Positions 30,521-38,962 of a stretch of 64,000 nucleotides of DNA are shown one piece after another. The stretch is from the NCBI GenBank assembly GCA_017551545.1, contig JAFZLJ010000119.1, positions 19,690 to 83,689 of the forward strand. The letters run 5' to 3'. The first letter of the stretch is position 1; each line of letters starts with the position of its first letter. The position numbers were made by a program, and so were the translations under genes. Below the pieces are notes generated by a model. It was not told the DNA's origin. It was given only the letters and a program-made list of their open reading frames with translations, and searched no databases. Source of the stretch: Treponema sp. (GTDB taxonomy: Bacteria; Spirochaetota; Spirochaetia; Treponematales; Treponemataceae).

Positions 30521-32404
30521 ATGTCATCAGAATGTGAAAAAACATATCCTTTGTATGTTCAGGCGCAGGTGGTGCGATGCATTGCTGTGGAAGGCGCGTC
30601 GCCAAAAGGCAGCGTGTGGCAGCTTGTTGTTGAGCTTCCTTGGGGCGCAGAGGTTCATCCAAAATCACTTCCGCTTGCGGGGCAGTTTTATATGCTTCAG
30701 GCAGCAAGAACTAATACTTTGCTTGGACGCCCTATAAGTGTTTTTCATATAAATAAAGAGGGTGCACGCCCGCAGATAGAATTTCTTATTCTTATAAAAG
30801 GCCAGGGAACTGTAGAACTTTGCAGTCTTATGGCTGGAGATAAAGTGAACCTGCTGGGACCTTGTGGGAATTGCTTTCCTGTTCCGGGGTCCCTGAGCTT
30901 GTCGAAGGGCGGCAAGGTTTGCATCATCGGTGGAGGCATTGGTGTTGCTCCTGTCGCCGGTTTTGCAGAAACACTTGCTGACGGCTCTTATGATTTTTAT
31001 GCTTCCTTCAAAAGCGGCAGCTACGGCTTAGAAAATATCAAACCTGCAAACCTTACAATTACAACAGACGACGGTTCAGTTGGAGTTCACGGAATGCTTC
31101 CTGCAGCCCTTACAGAACAAGCCCTGCGCGACGGAAACTATGCTGCAGTTTATGCCTGTGGCCCGACTCCAATGCTTGCCTACGTAAAAAAAGTTGCCGA
31201 GGCCTGTGACCTTCCTTGTTACCTTAGCCTTGAATCACACATGGCTTGTGGAGTAGGCGTTTGTCTTGGTTGTACAATTCAGACAACAGAAGGAAAAAAA
31301 CGCTGCTGTACAGAAGGCCCTGTTTTCTACAGCCGCATCCTTGATTTTGAAAATCTTGACGGAACAAATACACGCGAAAGTGTTGCAGGCGTAAAGGTTC
31401 AGCCACGACGCGAACCTCTCACAACAGAGCCTGATCTTTCAGTAGAAATTGCAGGAGTTAAATTCAATAACCCGGTAATTGCAAGTTCAGGCTGTTTTGG
31501 CTTTGGTACAGAATATGAATCTGTTTTTGATGTAAGCAGACTTGGTGGTATTTCGAGCAAGGGACTTACTCTTGAACCATGCCCTGGAAATAACGGAATC
31601 CGCGTTTACGAAACTCCAGCCGGTGTTATGAATTCAATCGGGCTTCAGAATCCTGGAATCCCGCATTTTATAGAAAACGAGCTTCCTCAGATGCTCAAGC
31701 TTGGTCCTGTTGCAATTGCAAATCTTAGCGGCCACTCACTTGATGCTTACATTAAAGGCGCAGAACTTCTGGACAAAACAGAGGTTCCAATGATAGAGCT
31801 CAATATTTCATGTCCTAACGTAAGTGCAGGTGGAGCTGCCTTTGGAATGACCTGCCAGGCTGCAGGAGACGTTGTTCGCGCCGTTCGTGCCGTTACAAAA
31901 AAACCGCTTGCCGTAAAGCTTACTCCACAGTCTCTTGAACTCAATGCTGTTGCACTTGAATGTATTAAAGCCGGAGCAGACGCCATCAGCCTTTGTAATT
32001 CCTTCCAGGGAATAGCAATTGACATTGAACGTGGTGTTCCTGTATTTGATAAATTAAAGGCCGGCCTTGGTGGACCAGCTGTTCGTCCTATAGCAGTTCG
32101 TCTTGTTTACGAGCTTGTTCAGGCAATAAATACTTTGCCGGCCGATCAGCGTGTTCCTGTAATTGCTATTGGTGGAATTGCTACCTGGCAGGATGCAGTA
32201 GAGTTTATTATGGCTGGTGCAGACGCTATTCAGGTTGGAAGCGCAACCTTTGGAAACCCTAATGCAATGATAGAAATTATAGACGGTATGGCAGCATTCA
32301 TGAAGCGCAAAGGATATGCGAAGATTGCAGATTTTAGGGGGATCATACAAGGCCCTTCGACAAGCTCAGGGACCCCGGACGATTCAGGGACTCCGAAGGT
32401 GTAG
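30521..32404 (+). CDS. pyrK-pyrD: Dihydroorotate dehydrogenase: fused electron-transfer (PyrK) and catalytic (PyrD) subunits
   Basis: This 627-residue protein begins with the PyrK part (~1-285). It has the FAD site GRPISVFHI (~69-77), the NAD site GGGIGVAPVAGF and four cysteines for a 2Fe-2S cluster (MACGVGVCLGCTIQ...RCC). The PyrD part (~305-610) follows, type 1B: VIASSGCFGFG, GLQNPGIP, the catalytic Cys in ELNISCPNVSAGG, and IGGIATWQDAVEFIMAGADAIQVG. It oxidises dihydroorotate and passes electrons to NAD+. In most organisms the two parts are separate genes. Family C repeats encode residues ~122-131 (SLSLSKG) and the C-terminal tail (GPSTSSGTP). GAGG precedes the ATG. Confidence 0.96.
   Translation: MSSECEKTYPLYVQAQVVRCIAVEGASPKGSVWQLVVELPWGAEVHPKSLPLAGQFYMLQAARTNTLLGRPISVFHINKEGARPQIEFLILIKGQGTVELCSLMAGDKVNLLGPCGNCFPVPGSLSLSKGGKVCIIGGGIGVAPVAGFAETLADGSYDFYASFKSGSYGLENIKPANLTITTDDGSVGVHGMLPAALTEQALRDGNYAAVYACGPTPMLAYVKKVAEACDLPCYLSLESHMACGVGVCLGCTIQTTEGKKRCCTEGPVFYSRILDFENLDGTNTRESVAGVKVQPRREPLTTEPDLSVEIAGVKFNNPVIASSGCFGFGTEYESVFDVSRLGGISSKGLTLEPCPGNNGIRVYETPAGVMNSIGLQNPGIPHFIENELPQMLKLGPVAIANLSGHSLDAYIKGAELLDKTEVPMIELNISCPNVSAGGAAFGMTCQAAGDVVRAVRAVTKKPLAVKLTPQSLELNAVALECIKAGADAISLCNSFQGIAIDIERGVPVFDKLKAGLGGPAVRPIAVRLVYELVQAINTLPADQRVPVIAIGGIATWQDAVEFIMAGADAIQVGSATFGNPNAMIEIIDGMAAFMKRKGYAKIADFRGIIQGPSTSSGTPDDSGTPKV
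30886..30910. repeat. Family C repeat inside pyrK
   Basis: It reads ggggtccctgagcttgtcga and continues agggc, with PGSLSLSKG encoded between the FAD and NAD blocks. Confidence 0.9.
32351..32398. repeat. Family C repeat at the end of pyrD
   Basis: The unit ggcccttcgacaagctcagg with gaccccgg is followed by a partial second unit (gattcagggactccgaagg). Together they encode the last ~17 residues of the fusion protein. Confidence 0.88.
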
Positions 32405-32407
32405 CAT

Positions 32408-33205
32408 ATGTCTAGAAAACCATTCTTAGAAGGCCTGCGCGATGGTGTTCCAATTGGCCTTGGCTATTTTGCAGTTGCTTTTTCTCTTGGTATAGTTGCC
32501 AGAAACGCAGGCCTTACCCCAATTCAGGGCTTTATTGCAAGCTTTTTTAATCTTGCATCTGCCGGGGAGTATGCGCTTTTTACTTCCATGCAGGCAGCCG
32601 CTTCATTTCTTGAAATTGCCATAATCACACTTGTTGTAAACGCACGATACCTTCTTATGAGCTGTGCGCTCGCACAACGCTTTGACCCTGCAACTCCAAT
32701 GATTCACCGTTTTTTTGTGGGCTTTGGAATTACAGACGAGATTTTTGGTATTACAATTGCACGTCCGGGCACAATTCAGCCGGTATACAATTACGGGGCA
32801 ATTCTTTTTGCAGCAATACTCTGGGCTCTTGGAACTTCCATGGGAATCATCGCAGGAAACTTCCTTCCTGCCCGCGTAGTAAGTGCACTTTCTGTAGCTC
32901 TTTACGGTATGTTCCTTGCAATTATCATTCCGCCGGCACGCAAAAACCTTGTAATAGCAATTGCAGTTGCAGTGAGTTTTTTGTGCAGCTACCTTTGCGG
33001 GATTATTCCGTATGTGAAAGAACTTTCGAGCGGAACAAGAACAATCATTTTGACGGTTGTTATTGCTAGTATTGTGGCAATTATTAAGCCGATTGAAGAC
33101 ACTGAAACAGATGGCCCTTCGACCCCTTCGACAAGCTCAGGGACCCCGGAAGCCGCTGGGGTGGGTGAGCCTGTCGAACCCCCACAAGATGGAGGCACTC
33201 TATGA
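32408..33205 (+). CDS. azlC: AzlC family branched-chain amino-acid exporter subunit
   Basis: This 265-residue membrane protein has about six helices. It matches AzlC: it begins EGLRDGVPIGLGYFAVAFSLGIVARNAGL and continues SAGEYALFTSM and VVNARYLLMSCALAQR. With AzlD it forms a two-component permease exporting branched-chain amino acids or analogues. The last ~28 residues (236-263) come from family C repeats (GPSTPSTSSGTP...GEPVEPP). The first ATG lies 3 nt after pyrD, and its end overlaps azlD by 4 nt (ATGA). Confidence 0.9.
   Translation: MSRKPFLEGLRDGVPIGLGYFAVAFSLGIVARNAGLTPIQGFIASFFNLASAGEYALFTSMQAAASFLEIAIITLVVNARYLLMSCALAQRFDPATPMIHRFFVGFGITDEIFGITIARPGTIQPVYNYGAILFAAILWALGTSMGIIAGNFLPARVVSALSVALYGMFLAIIIPPARKNLVIAIAVAVSFLCSYLCGIIPYVKELSSGTRTIILTVVIASIVAIIKPIEDTETDGPSTPSTSSGTPEAAGVGEPVEPPQDGGTL
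33113..33184. repeat. Family C repeats (degenerate inverted pair) at the end of azlC
   Basis: A short partial unit, one full unit (ccccttcgacaagctcaggg) and an inverted diverged unit (gggtgagcctgtcgaacccc). All are in frame in azlC. Confidence 0.85.
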
Positions 33206-33504
33206 TCTACAACTACCTTGCCATCTTCACTGCATTCGGTGTTTCTTACCTCATTCGTGTACTCCCGCTTACACTTATTCGTAAGCCAATCAAAAATCGA
33301 TTTATCCGCTCGTTCTTATATTATGTACCATATGTAACTCTGGCAGTAATGACATTCCCGGCAATTGTTCAGGCAACACAGTCTCCGATTGCAGGAATCA
33401 TAGCGCTTGTAATTGGAATAATACTTTCTTTCTTTGGTGCAGGACTTTTTCCGGTTGCATGTGTGTGCTGTGCAGTAGTATTTATTGCAGAATTATTTTT
33501 ATAA
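33202..33504 (+). CDS. azlD: AzlD family branched-chain amino-acid exporter subunit
   Basis: This 100-residue protein has three to four membrane helices, with the AzlD pattern (FGVSYLIRVLPLTLIRKPIKNRFIRSFLYYVPYVTLAVMTFP). It partners AzlC. It overlaps azlC by 4 nt and was probably transcribed with pyrF, pyrKD and azlC. Confidence 0.88.
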   Translation: MIYNYLAIFTAFGVSYLIRVLPLTLIRKPIKNRFIRSFLYYVPYVTLAVMTFPAIVQATQSPIAGIIALVIGIILSFFGAGLFPVACVCCAVVFIAELFL

Positions 33505-33519
33505 ACAGGAGGCCTGCAA

Positions 33520-34092
33520 ATGGCACGAGAAATTGAAATAAAAATACCGCTCACTCAAAGCGAGTATGATTCACTGTTTGCAAAAATCAATGAGCCGCCT
33601 TTTACCACGCCGGAACACCTTTTAAAATCAGACATTTATTTTTCACGCTACGACACCCGCGAAGAACGAAAGGCAAAGAATGAACCACAGGTAATCAGAA
33701 TCCGAACAGACGAAAACCTGAACGAAGGCACAAAAAAATCATATTTCTGCATCAAACGAAAATCAATAGAAAACGGAATAGAATTCAACTCCGAAAACGA
33801 AACCTTCATAGAAGACGAAAATGTGCTCAAACTGCTTTTTGAAGTTTCTGACTATCATCAGTTTTTCCAGAAAAACAAAGATGCCTTTTCAACCTATTAC
33901 AACGACATGCACCTTGAGCTCGAAAAAGTAAACGGCTTGACCTACGTAGAAATAGAAGTAACAACAGATAATCTTCCTGCAGACAACGTCCGCCAGAACC
34001 TGGAAGCATTTGTAAAAGAGCTTGGCCTTGACCCGTCAAAACGAGACTCGCGTAGCTGGATGGAAATCATACTGGACGGAAAGATTCTTTAA
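33520..34092 (+). CDS. CYTH domain protein (class IV cyclase / inorganic triphosphatase family)
   Basis: This 190-residue protein starts MAREIEIKIPL, the ExExK motif that names the CYTH fold. It continues with alternating charged strands (VIRIRTDENL, YFCIKRKSIENGIEFNSENETFIED, THVEIEVT-like TYVEIEVTTDN) that line the triphosphate tunnel. Family members hydrolyse thiamine triphosphate or tripolyphosphate, or make cAMP; sequence alone does not decide. AGGAGG lies 8 nt before the ATG. Its end overlaps the convergent Rpn gene by 4 nt. Confidence 0.85.
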   Translation: MAREIEIKIPLTQSEYDSLFAKINEPPFTTPEHLLKSDIYFSRYDTREERKAKNEPQVIRIRTDENLNEGTKKSYFCIKRKSIENGIEFNSENETFIEDENVLKLLFEVSDYHQFFQKNKDAFSTYYNDMHLELEKVNGLTYVEIEVTTDNLPADNVRQNLEAFVKELGLDPSKRDSRSWMEIILDGKIL

Positions 34093-34913
34093 ACATTTGC
34101 AGGGACTTTTAATGCTTCAAGGACTTTTTCTAGAGGGGCATTCATTTTCTTTGCAGCAACTTCGGGTGAGGCATTAAAATCGTTTATTAAAACAAGAGCA
34201 TCTTCTATTGCTTTTTCGTTTCGACCTTCTTGTCTGCCTTGTTCTAAATCATAGTTTCTTTGTCTTAAATATGTCATATACTGATGCCTCCACTGCATGT
34301 TTTGTTTTGCATCATCTACATACTTTTTCAAAGTTGAAGTGTATGTACTTCCCGGCTTGTTTGAAACAAGAAGCTCAAAAAAAGCCTTAAGCTCCTTATC
34401 TTCAATTATTTTAGCACAAGTTGGTGCAATAAAAAAGTGTTTAAAGTCACGGTCATTAAGTTTTGTTTTTCCGTTTTCTTTGCAGATATTTTCAAAAGTA
34501 TATACAGGAAGACCCGCCTTAAAAATATCTTTCATACAAATAAAAATAACATGCGAATCCCTTAATTTCTTATAAGGTTCTCCGTCTTTTAATGAGTCAA
34601 GAGCCATAAGTCCTGCATAATATCTTGCCCTTTTTGGGAGCTCTTTGGTATTCACAACCTGTAGTTCAATGTCATGCATTCTTCTAGCTTCTTTTACAAA
34701 CACATCAAGCCGTATACCTTTCTTGTCATGATCTAAATCGATTGTCTCCTCATTATGCATTTCCATCTTCCTGATTTTTATCTTAAGCAGCATTTCCAAC
34801 AGTTGTTTACAAGCATCCTGATGGTGGCGCATAACCTTGTAAAAAATAAAATTGTTCGCAAGTGTTGCTTTTTTCCATTCCTTCTCAAACGCTTTTTCTT
34901 TTTTCTGATTCAT
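34089..34913 (-). CDS. Rpn family recombination-promoting nuclease / putative transposase (PD-(D/E)XK fold)
   Basis: This 274-residue protein matches the Rpn (PDDEXK nuclease family transposase) type: N-terminal FKVMRHHQDACKQLLEMLL, then IRLDVFVKEARRMHDIELQV (the D...ExQ catalytic core). ELPKRARYYAGLMALDSLKDGEPYKKLRDSHVIFICMKDIF follows. The tail (NYDLEQGRQEGRNEKAIEDALVLI) is the usual helical end. I chose the ATG at 34913 because GGGAG lies 7 nt upstream. Rpn proteins occur in many copies and move DNA in a RecA-independent way; the biology is not settled. No repeats mark it as a mobile element here. Confidence 0.88.
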   Translation of the reverse strand: MNQKKEKAFEKEWKKATLANNFIFYKVMRHHQDACKQLLEMLLKIKIRKMEMHNEETIDLDHDKKGIRLDVFVKEARRMHDIELQVVNTKELPKRARYYAGLMALDSLKDGEPYKKLRDSHVIFICMKDIFKAGLPVYTFENICKENGKTKLNDRDFKHFFIAPTCAKIIEDKELKAFFELLVSNKPGSTYTSTLKKYVDDAKQNMQWRHQYMTYLRQRNYDLEQGRQEGRNEKAIEDALVLINDFNASPEVAAKKMNAPLEKVLEALKVPANV

Positions 34914-35102
34914 ATAAAATCTCCCAAAATAGATTTGTGCATAATCCCCCAAGCCACACCACAGCCAGACAAAAAGTAATTATTTTATATATATAGTATT
35001 AGAAAAAAAATGGACTTCTTACAAAAATTTCTAAAAATTCTTTAAAAAATATTTGTTTTTTCATACATTTTCTCTCTTATGGTAAAATTTTCCTGGTTTT
35101 GA

Positions 35103-35108
35103 TAGAAT
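35103..35108 (+). promoter_or_regulatory. -10 box, leaderless start of the DNA methyltransferase gene
   Basis: TAGAAT ends 6 nt before the ATG at 35115, with no Shine-Dalgarno. The upstream 150 bp are very AT-rich. Confidence 0.55.
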
Positions 35109-35114
35109 GAAATC

Positions 35115-36218
35115 ATGACCGAAAATCCCGCTTTCCTGAAAACCCAACTTATCACTTATCTTGGCAACAAGCGCAGCTTGATTGGTTATATAGAAAATGA
35201 GGTTAAGCAGATTGCCGAAGAGCTGGGGAAGCCAAGGCTTGTTTGTGCAGATTTGTTTTCAGGGTCGGGAGTTGTAGCCCGCATGCTCAAAGGTTATTCT
35301 TCAAAGCTGATTGTAAATGATCTTGAAAATTATTCGGCTGTAATAAACTCCTGTTACCTTAGCAACAAAAAAGATTACCCTGCAAAGCTCTGTGCAGAAT
35401 ACAGACAAAAAATCCTGGACCTCGCCGAGCAGAAAAAAATCTCCGGCATTATCACAAAAAACTATGCACCAAAAAACGATAAGAAGATTCAGAAAGGCGA
35501 ACGCGTTTTTTACACCCATCAAAATGCCCTGCTGCTGGATACTTACCGTACCCTTATAGACCGCGTTGTAAAAGAGCCTGAACTCAGAAAATATTTCCTT
35601 GCCCCGCTCATTACAGAAGCTTCTGTTCACACAAATACAAGCGGAGTTTTTAAAGGATTTTATAAAGATAAAAACACTGGCCTTGGTTGTTTTGGTGCTT
35701 CGGGAAAAGATGCACTTTCGCGAATCCTTGGACAAATTGAACTTAAAGAACCTGTCTTCAGTAACTACGAAAGCGAGCTTACAATTTACCAGAAGGATGC
35801 TGTTGAGCTTGCAACCCAGCTTAAAGAGATAGACATCACTTACCTTGATCCGCCTTATAACCAGCATCCGTACGGGTCAAATTATTTTATGCTAAACCTT
35901 ATTCTTAAAAACAAGCTTGATGTAGAAATCAGTCAGGTGAGCGGAATCACCCAGGACTGGAAGCGTTCTGTATTCAATAAGCAAAAGCTGGCACTGGACG
36001 CAATGGAACAAATAATAGCCGCACTGAACACAAAATATACAATTGTTTCTTATAATTCCGAGGGCTTCATAACCTTTGACCAGATGAGTAAAATGCTTAA
36101 AAAATACGGTTCCTTAAAGACTGTTCAGATTAATTACAACACCTTCCGTGGCAGCAGAAACTTAAATAACCGCAGCATTCATGTGTCCGAGTATCTTTTT
36201 GTGCTTGAAAAGTGGTAG
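35115..36218 (+). CDS. D12-class DNA adenine N6-methyltransferase
   Basis: This 367-residue protein has the alpha-class motif order: TQLITYLGNKRSLIGYI (motif X, ~10-26), CADLFSGSGVVARMLK (motif I, SAM site, ~43-59) and DITYLDPPYNQHPYGSNYFML (motif IV DPPY, ~241-261). It methylates adenine in double-stranded DNA; the target is unknown. No restriction enzyme gene lies beside it, although the Rpn-type nuclease is divergent upstream. It could be an orphan regulator methylase or phage-derived. It is AT-rich upstream and looks leaderless. Confidence 0.9.
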   Translation: MTENPAFLKTQLITYLGNKRSLIGYIENEVKQIAEELGKPRLVCADLFSGSGVVARMLKGYSSKLIVNDLENYSAVINSCYLSNKKDYPAKLCAEYRQKILDLAEQKKISGIITKNYAPKNDKKIQKGERVFYTHQNALLLDTYRTLIDRVVKEPELRKYFLAPLITEASVHTNTSGVFKGFYKDKNTGLGCFGASGKDALSRILGQIELKEPVFSNYESELTIYQKDAVELATQLKEIDITYLDPPYNQHPYGSNYFMLNLILKNKLDVEISQVSGITQDWKRSVFNKQKLALDAMEQIIAALNTKYTIVSYNSEGFITFDQMSKMLKKYGSLKTVQINYNTFRGSRNLNNRSIHVSEYLFVLEKW

Positions 36219-36236
36219 TCCTGTTTAAAACCACTA

Positions 36237-36899
36237 TTAATTATCTACAGAAACGGCTTTAATATCTGATAATCCGGCCAGATTTTTAGTTAATTCAACA
36301 GTTGCCATGTTTTCAGGGATTTTTCCAATGTAAACAAGGGTTAATCCGCCGGTCTGAACATCGTATTTTGTATTAAGCTCAAACACAACAATTCCGGCAT
36401 CTGTAAGAATCTTTCGAACTGCTTTTTCATCAACCTGGTTTGTAGAAAAATCAAGACGGATGATTTTGCGTTTTTCGGCAGGGAAAAGCTTGCGTTCCAT
36501 TGGACCAATTACAAGTAAAAGCAGGAATGAGAAAATCAGTACAATTCCAACTGGAACATAAAGCTTTGCTCCACAGGCAACTCCAAGCGCTGCAGAAGTA
36601 AATATAATTGATGCAGAAGTAAGTCCGCGAATATTCAAGCCCTGGTTTACAATTGCACCGGCACCCAAGAAACCAATACCTGTAATAACGGCTGCTGCAA
36701 CTCGCGCAGGGTCTCCTTTTACAACTCCGGTAGAAGCAATTGCTCCAGAAACAATTGTCAAAAGGCACGAAGAAACACACAAAAGTGTAAGCGTACGAAT
36801 GCCAACTGTATGCTGTCTCATTTTGCGTTCAAATCCAAGGCAGAATCCGCAAACCAAACTAAGAGATAATCGAATAGCGTAATCTATATAAATATCCAT
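36237..36899 (-). CDS. mgtC: MgtC/SapB family membrane protein
   Basis: This 220-residue protein has four to five membrane helices in the first ~135 residues, including RLSLSLVCGFCLGFERKMRQHTVGIRTLTLLCV, and the conserved GDPARVAAAVITGIGFLGAGAI. The C-terminal cytoplasmic region (~140-220) has the ACT-like alpha-beta fold of full-length MgtC. Such proteins support growth at low magnesium and, in some pathogens, inhibit ATP synthase. Its start lies 3 nt after the stop of the upstream unknown gene, so the two share a transcript. Confidence 0.9.
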   Translation of the reverse strand: MDIYIDYAIRLSLSLVCGFCLGFERKMRQHTVGIRTLTLLCVSSCLLTIVSGAIASTGVVKGDPARVAAAVITGIGFLGAGAIVNQGLNIRGLTSASIIFTSAALGVACGAKLYVPVGIVLIFSFLLLLVIGPMERKLFPAEKRKIIRLDFSTNQVDEKAVRKILTDAGIVVFELNTKYDVQTGGLTLVYIGKIPENMATVELTKNLAGLSDIKAVSVDN

Positions 36900-36902
36900 A
36901 AG

Positions 36903-37631
36903 CTACTTAAACAATGTAAATCCGTTTGAAATCTTGCCGCCGGCTTTTACCCAGATGCAGGCCTGCTTAACACTCTGACGGCTCTTAAAGCCTTCAATAA
37001 TTCCAAAGCTTTCTTTTACCCATTTTCCAAGCTCTTTATCGCTGCCAAAAAGCTCATTTGACTGATCGCATTTTGCAAGAAGCACCGAAAGATACTGACG
37101 ATCGCTTACCAGTGTTGCAAAATTTTCGGCCAGAGCTATGAATGCCTGTTGTGCAGCATTTACAATATTGCTTGTTGGATGAAGATTTATATTTTTACTG
37201 CCTGAATGTACAAGTTCTGCTTTTGAAGGATAAGTTTTTATAACAAAAGCAACTGTAACAGGCTCTTTGCGCTGCTCCAGACGAAGCATAAGCTCATTAA
37301 TAAAATACTGAAAGCTTGTAATCATTGTTTCAACAGCAACAGAAATATCTTCTGTACGGTCGAGCTCAAATTTTGTTCCAAACCAGTAGGAATCAAAAAA
37401 TAAAACGAATTCATCAAGCTGTTCAAGCTTAGTTTCTGCTTTAATAATCAGTGAACGAGATGAAATTGCAGAGGCGCGGTTCCAGGTAGTAGCCAGAATG
37501 CCTTCTGCTTCAAAGTTTCCGGTTTCACCTTCGTCGCGGACAACACCAAAGACCTTACGGGTTGCAACAAAGGCTTCTGCAAAATCAAGACTGTCGGGCA
37601 AATCTTTGCCAACGATTAAAATATCTGCCAT
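36903..37631 (-). CDS. Conserved protein of unknown function
   Basis: This 242-residue soluble protein starts ADILIVGKDLPDSLDFAEAFVATRKVFGVV, like a Rossmann strand-loop-helix, and ends VKQACIWVKAGGKISNGF. The Rossmann glycine loop is incomplete, so nucleotide binding is doubtful; it may be a divergent SDR-like protein. I chose the ATG at 37631 because a perfect TATAAT lies 7 nt before it; ten extra in-frame codons upstream would run into that box. Cotranscribed with mgtC. Confidence 0.65.
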   Translation of the reverse strand: MADILIVGKDLPDSLDFAEAFVATRKVFGVVRDEGETGNFEAEGILATTWNRASAISSRSLIIKAETKLEQLDEFVLFFDSYWFGTKFELDRTEDISVAVETMITSFQYFINELMLRLEQRKEPVTVAFVIKTYPSKAELVHSGSKNINLHPTSNIVNAAQQAFIALAENFATLVSDRQYLSVLLAKCDQSNELFGSDKELGKWVKESFGIIEGFKSRQSVKQACIWVKAGGKISNGFTLFK

Positions 37632-37638
37632 AAAAAAT

Positions 37639-37644
37639 ATTATA
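37639..37644 (-). promoter_or_regulatory. -10 box, leaderless start of the unknown gene upstream of mgtC
   Basis: TATAAT on the minus strand ends 7 nt before the ATG at 37631. It is back to back with the symporter promoter; an inverted TCTAG/CTAGA motif (37651-37668) lies between them. Confidence 0.65.
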
Positions 37645-37675
37645 GCACACTCTAGTTTCACATTCTAGAGTATGA

Positions 37676-37681
37676 TATAAT
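37676..37681 (+). promoter_or_regulatory. -10 box, leaderless start of the dicarboxylate symporter gene
   Basis: TATAAT ends 7 nt before the ATG at 37689, with no Shine-Dalgarno. Confidence 0.65.
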
Positions 37682-37688
37682 ATAGAGT

Positions 37689-38918
37689 ATGAAAGTTTGG
37701 ATAAAGTATTTAATAGGAATTGCTCTTGGTGTAATTACAGCGGTTCTTTTACCGGCAGATTCAGTTTCTGGCGCGTCAGTCATAACATTTCTCACAGAAT
37801 TATTCGTGCGCTTTGGCCGATACCTTGTAGTTCCAATTGTATTTTCTTCTGCAATAGTTGCAATCAATAAATTAAGAACATCAAAAATACTTTTAAAATC
37901 TACAGCCTGGACATTTGGCTTTATTATTGTTTCTTCGCTTTTGCTTGCATTTGTAGGACTTCTTTCAATCCTGATCGTTCGTCTTCCACGTATTCCAATT
38001 ACAAATGAACTTGCAGGCGAAATTGCCGGAATTGATGTAAAAGCATTAATACTTAGTCTTTTCCCGGAATCTGCATTCAGTGCTCTTAAAGAAGGTTCGT
38101 TCCTTCTTGTTTCATTCCTTTTTGGCAGTATGATTGGCTGGGAAAGTGCAAGTGAGCTTACAGTATTCAAACCTGTTTTTGTACTTGCCGATTCTCTTTC
38201 ACAGCTGTTCTATCATATTTCTGTTTTCTTTACAGAAATCCTGGCTGTTTTTTCAATCGCCATTATGTGTAACTGGACAATCACTTTCCGCACAGCATTT
38301 GCAACAGGAATTTATACTCCGCTTATTGTAATGCTCCTTTGCGATTTTATTCTGATTGTTTGTGTTATTTATCCAATCCTTATCCGCGTTGTTTGTCACG
38401 ATCCTCGACCATACCGTGTTCTTTATGCAAGCCTTGCACCAATGATGCTTGCTTTTATAAGTGGAGATTCAAATCTTGTTCTGCCGCTTACAATCCGCCA
38501 CGGAAAAGAAAGTCTTGGAATTAAACGTCGTTCAAGCGGTTTTTCATATCCTTTGTTTTCGGTTTTTGCCCGCGGAGGTTCTGCCATTGTTGTAATAATC
38601 AGCTTTATTATGATCTGGCGTTCGTACACAGCGCTCCGTATTCCGTTCAATGATATTTCATGGTTGTTCTTTACAGCTTTTGGACTTTCGTTCCTGCTTG
38701 GAGCAATTCCAAACGGAGGAGCTTTTATTCTTTTGACAATTATCTGTACTAAATATGGAAAGGGCTTTGAAACAAGTTATCTGCTGCTTCAACCGGCTGC
38801 TGTAATTTTGTGTTCATTTGCAACTTTATTTGATACTGCTACAGCAATGTTTGGCAGCTATGTTGTTTCTGTAAAGACAAAGATGGTTGAACATCATACG
38901 ATTCACCATTTTATCTGA
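37689..38918 (+). CDS. Dicarboxylate/amino-acid:cation symporter (DAACS / GltP-DctA family)
   Basis: This 409-residue membrane protein has about eight helices plus re-entrant loops. Family features: the opening KVWIKYLIGIALGVITAVLLP, the FVRFGRYLVVPIVFSSAIVAI block and a GSMIGWESASE region. A serine-rich re-entrant part is diverged; the C-terminal part has SWLFFTAFGLSFLLGAIPNGGAFILLTIIC and an LLQPAAVILCSFATLFDTATAM end. The substrate might be C4-dicarboxylates or glutamate, with Na+ or H+. Residues normally binding substrate (NMDG, then a conserved Arg) are not clearly recognisable, so it may be a diverged member. Confidence 0.8.
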   Translation: MKVWIKYLIGIALGVITAVLLPADSVSGASVITFLTELFVRFGRYLVVPIVFSSAIVAINKLRTSKILLKSTAWTFGFIIVSSLLLAFVGLLSILIVRLPRIPITNELAGEIAGIDVKALILSLFPESAFSALKEGSFLLVSFLFGSMIGWESASELTVFKPVFVLADSLSQLFYHISVFFTEILAVFSIAIMCNWTITFRTAFATGIYTPLIVMLLCDFILIVCVIYPILIRVVCHDPRPYRVLYASLAPMMLAFISGDSNLVLPLTIRHGKESLGIKRRSSGFSYPLFSVFARGGSAIVVIISFIMIWRSYTALRIPFNDISWLFFTAFGLSFLLGAIPNGGAFILLTIICTKYGKGFETSYLLLQPAAVILCSFATLFDTATAMFGSYVVSVKTKMVEHHTIHHFI

Positions 38919-38921
38919 TGC

Positions 38922-38945
38922 GGTCCCTGAGCCTGTCGAAGGGTC
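38922..38945. repeat. Family C repeat, intergenic copy
   Basis: It reads ggtccctgagcctgtcgaag and continues ggtc, between the symporter and the PilZ-like gene. It is one of only two intergenic copies. Confidence 0.88.
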
Positions 38946-38962
38946 TTTGAAAGAGGTTCTAA

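Noticed and set aside
34914..35114. AT-rich stretch as a replication origin or regulatory RNA
   Set aside because: I see only poly-A/T runs and the -10 box of the methyltransferase gene; no repeated DnaA-box-like sites.
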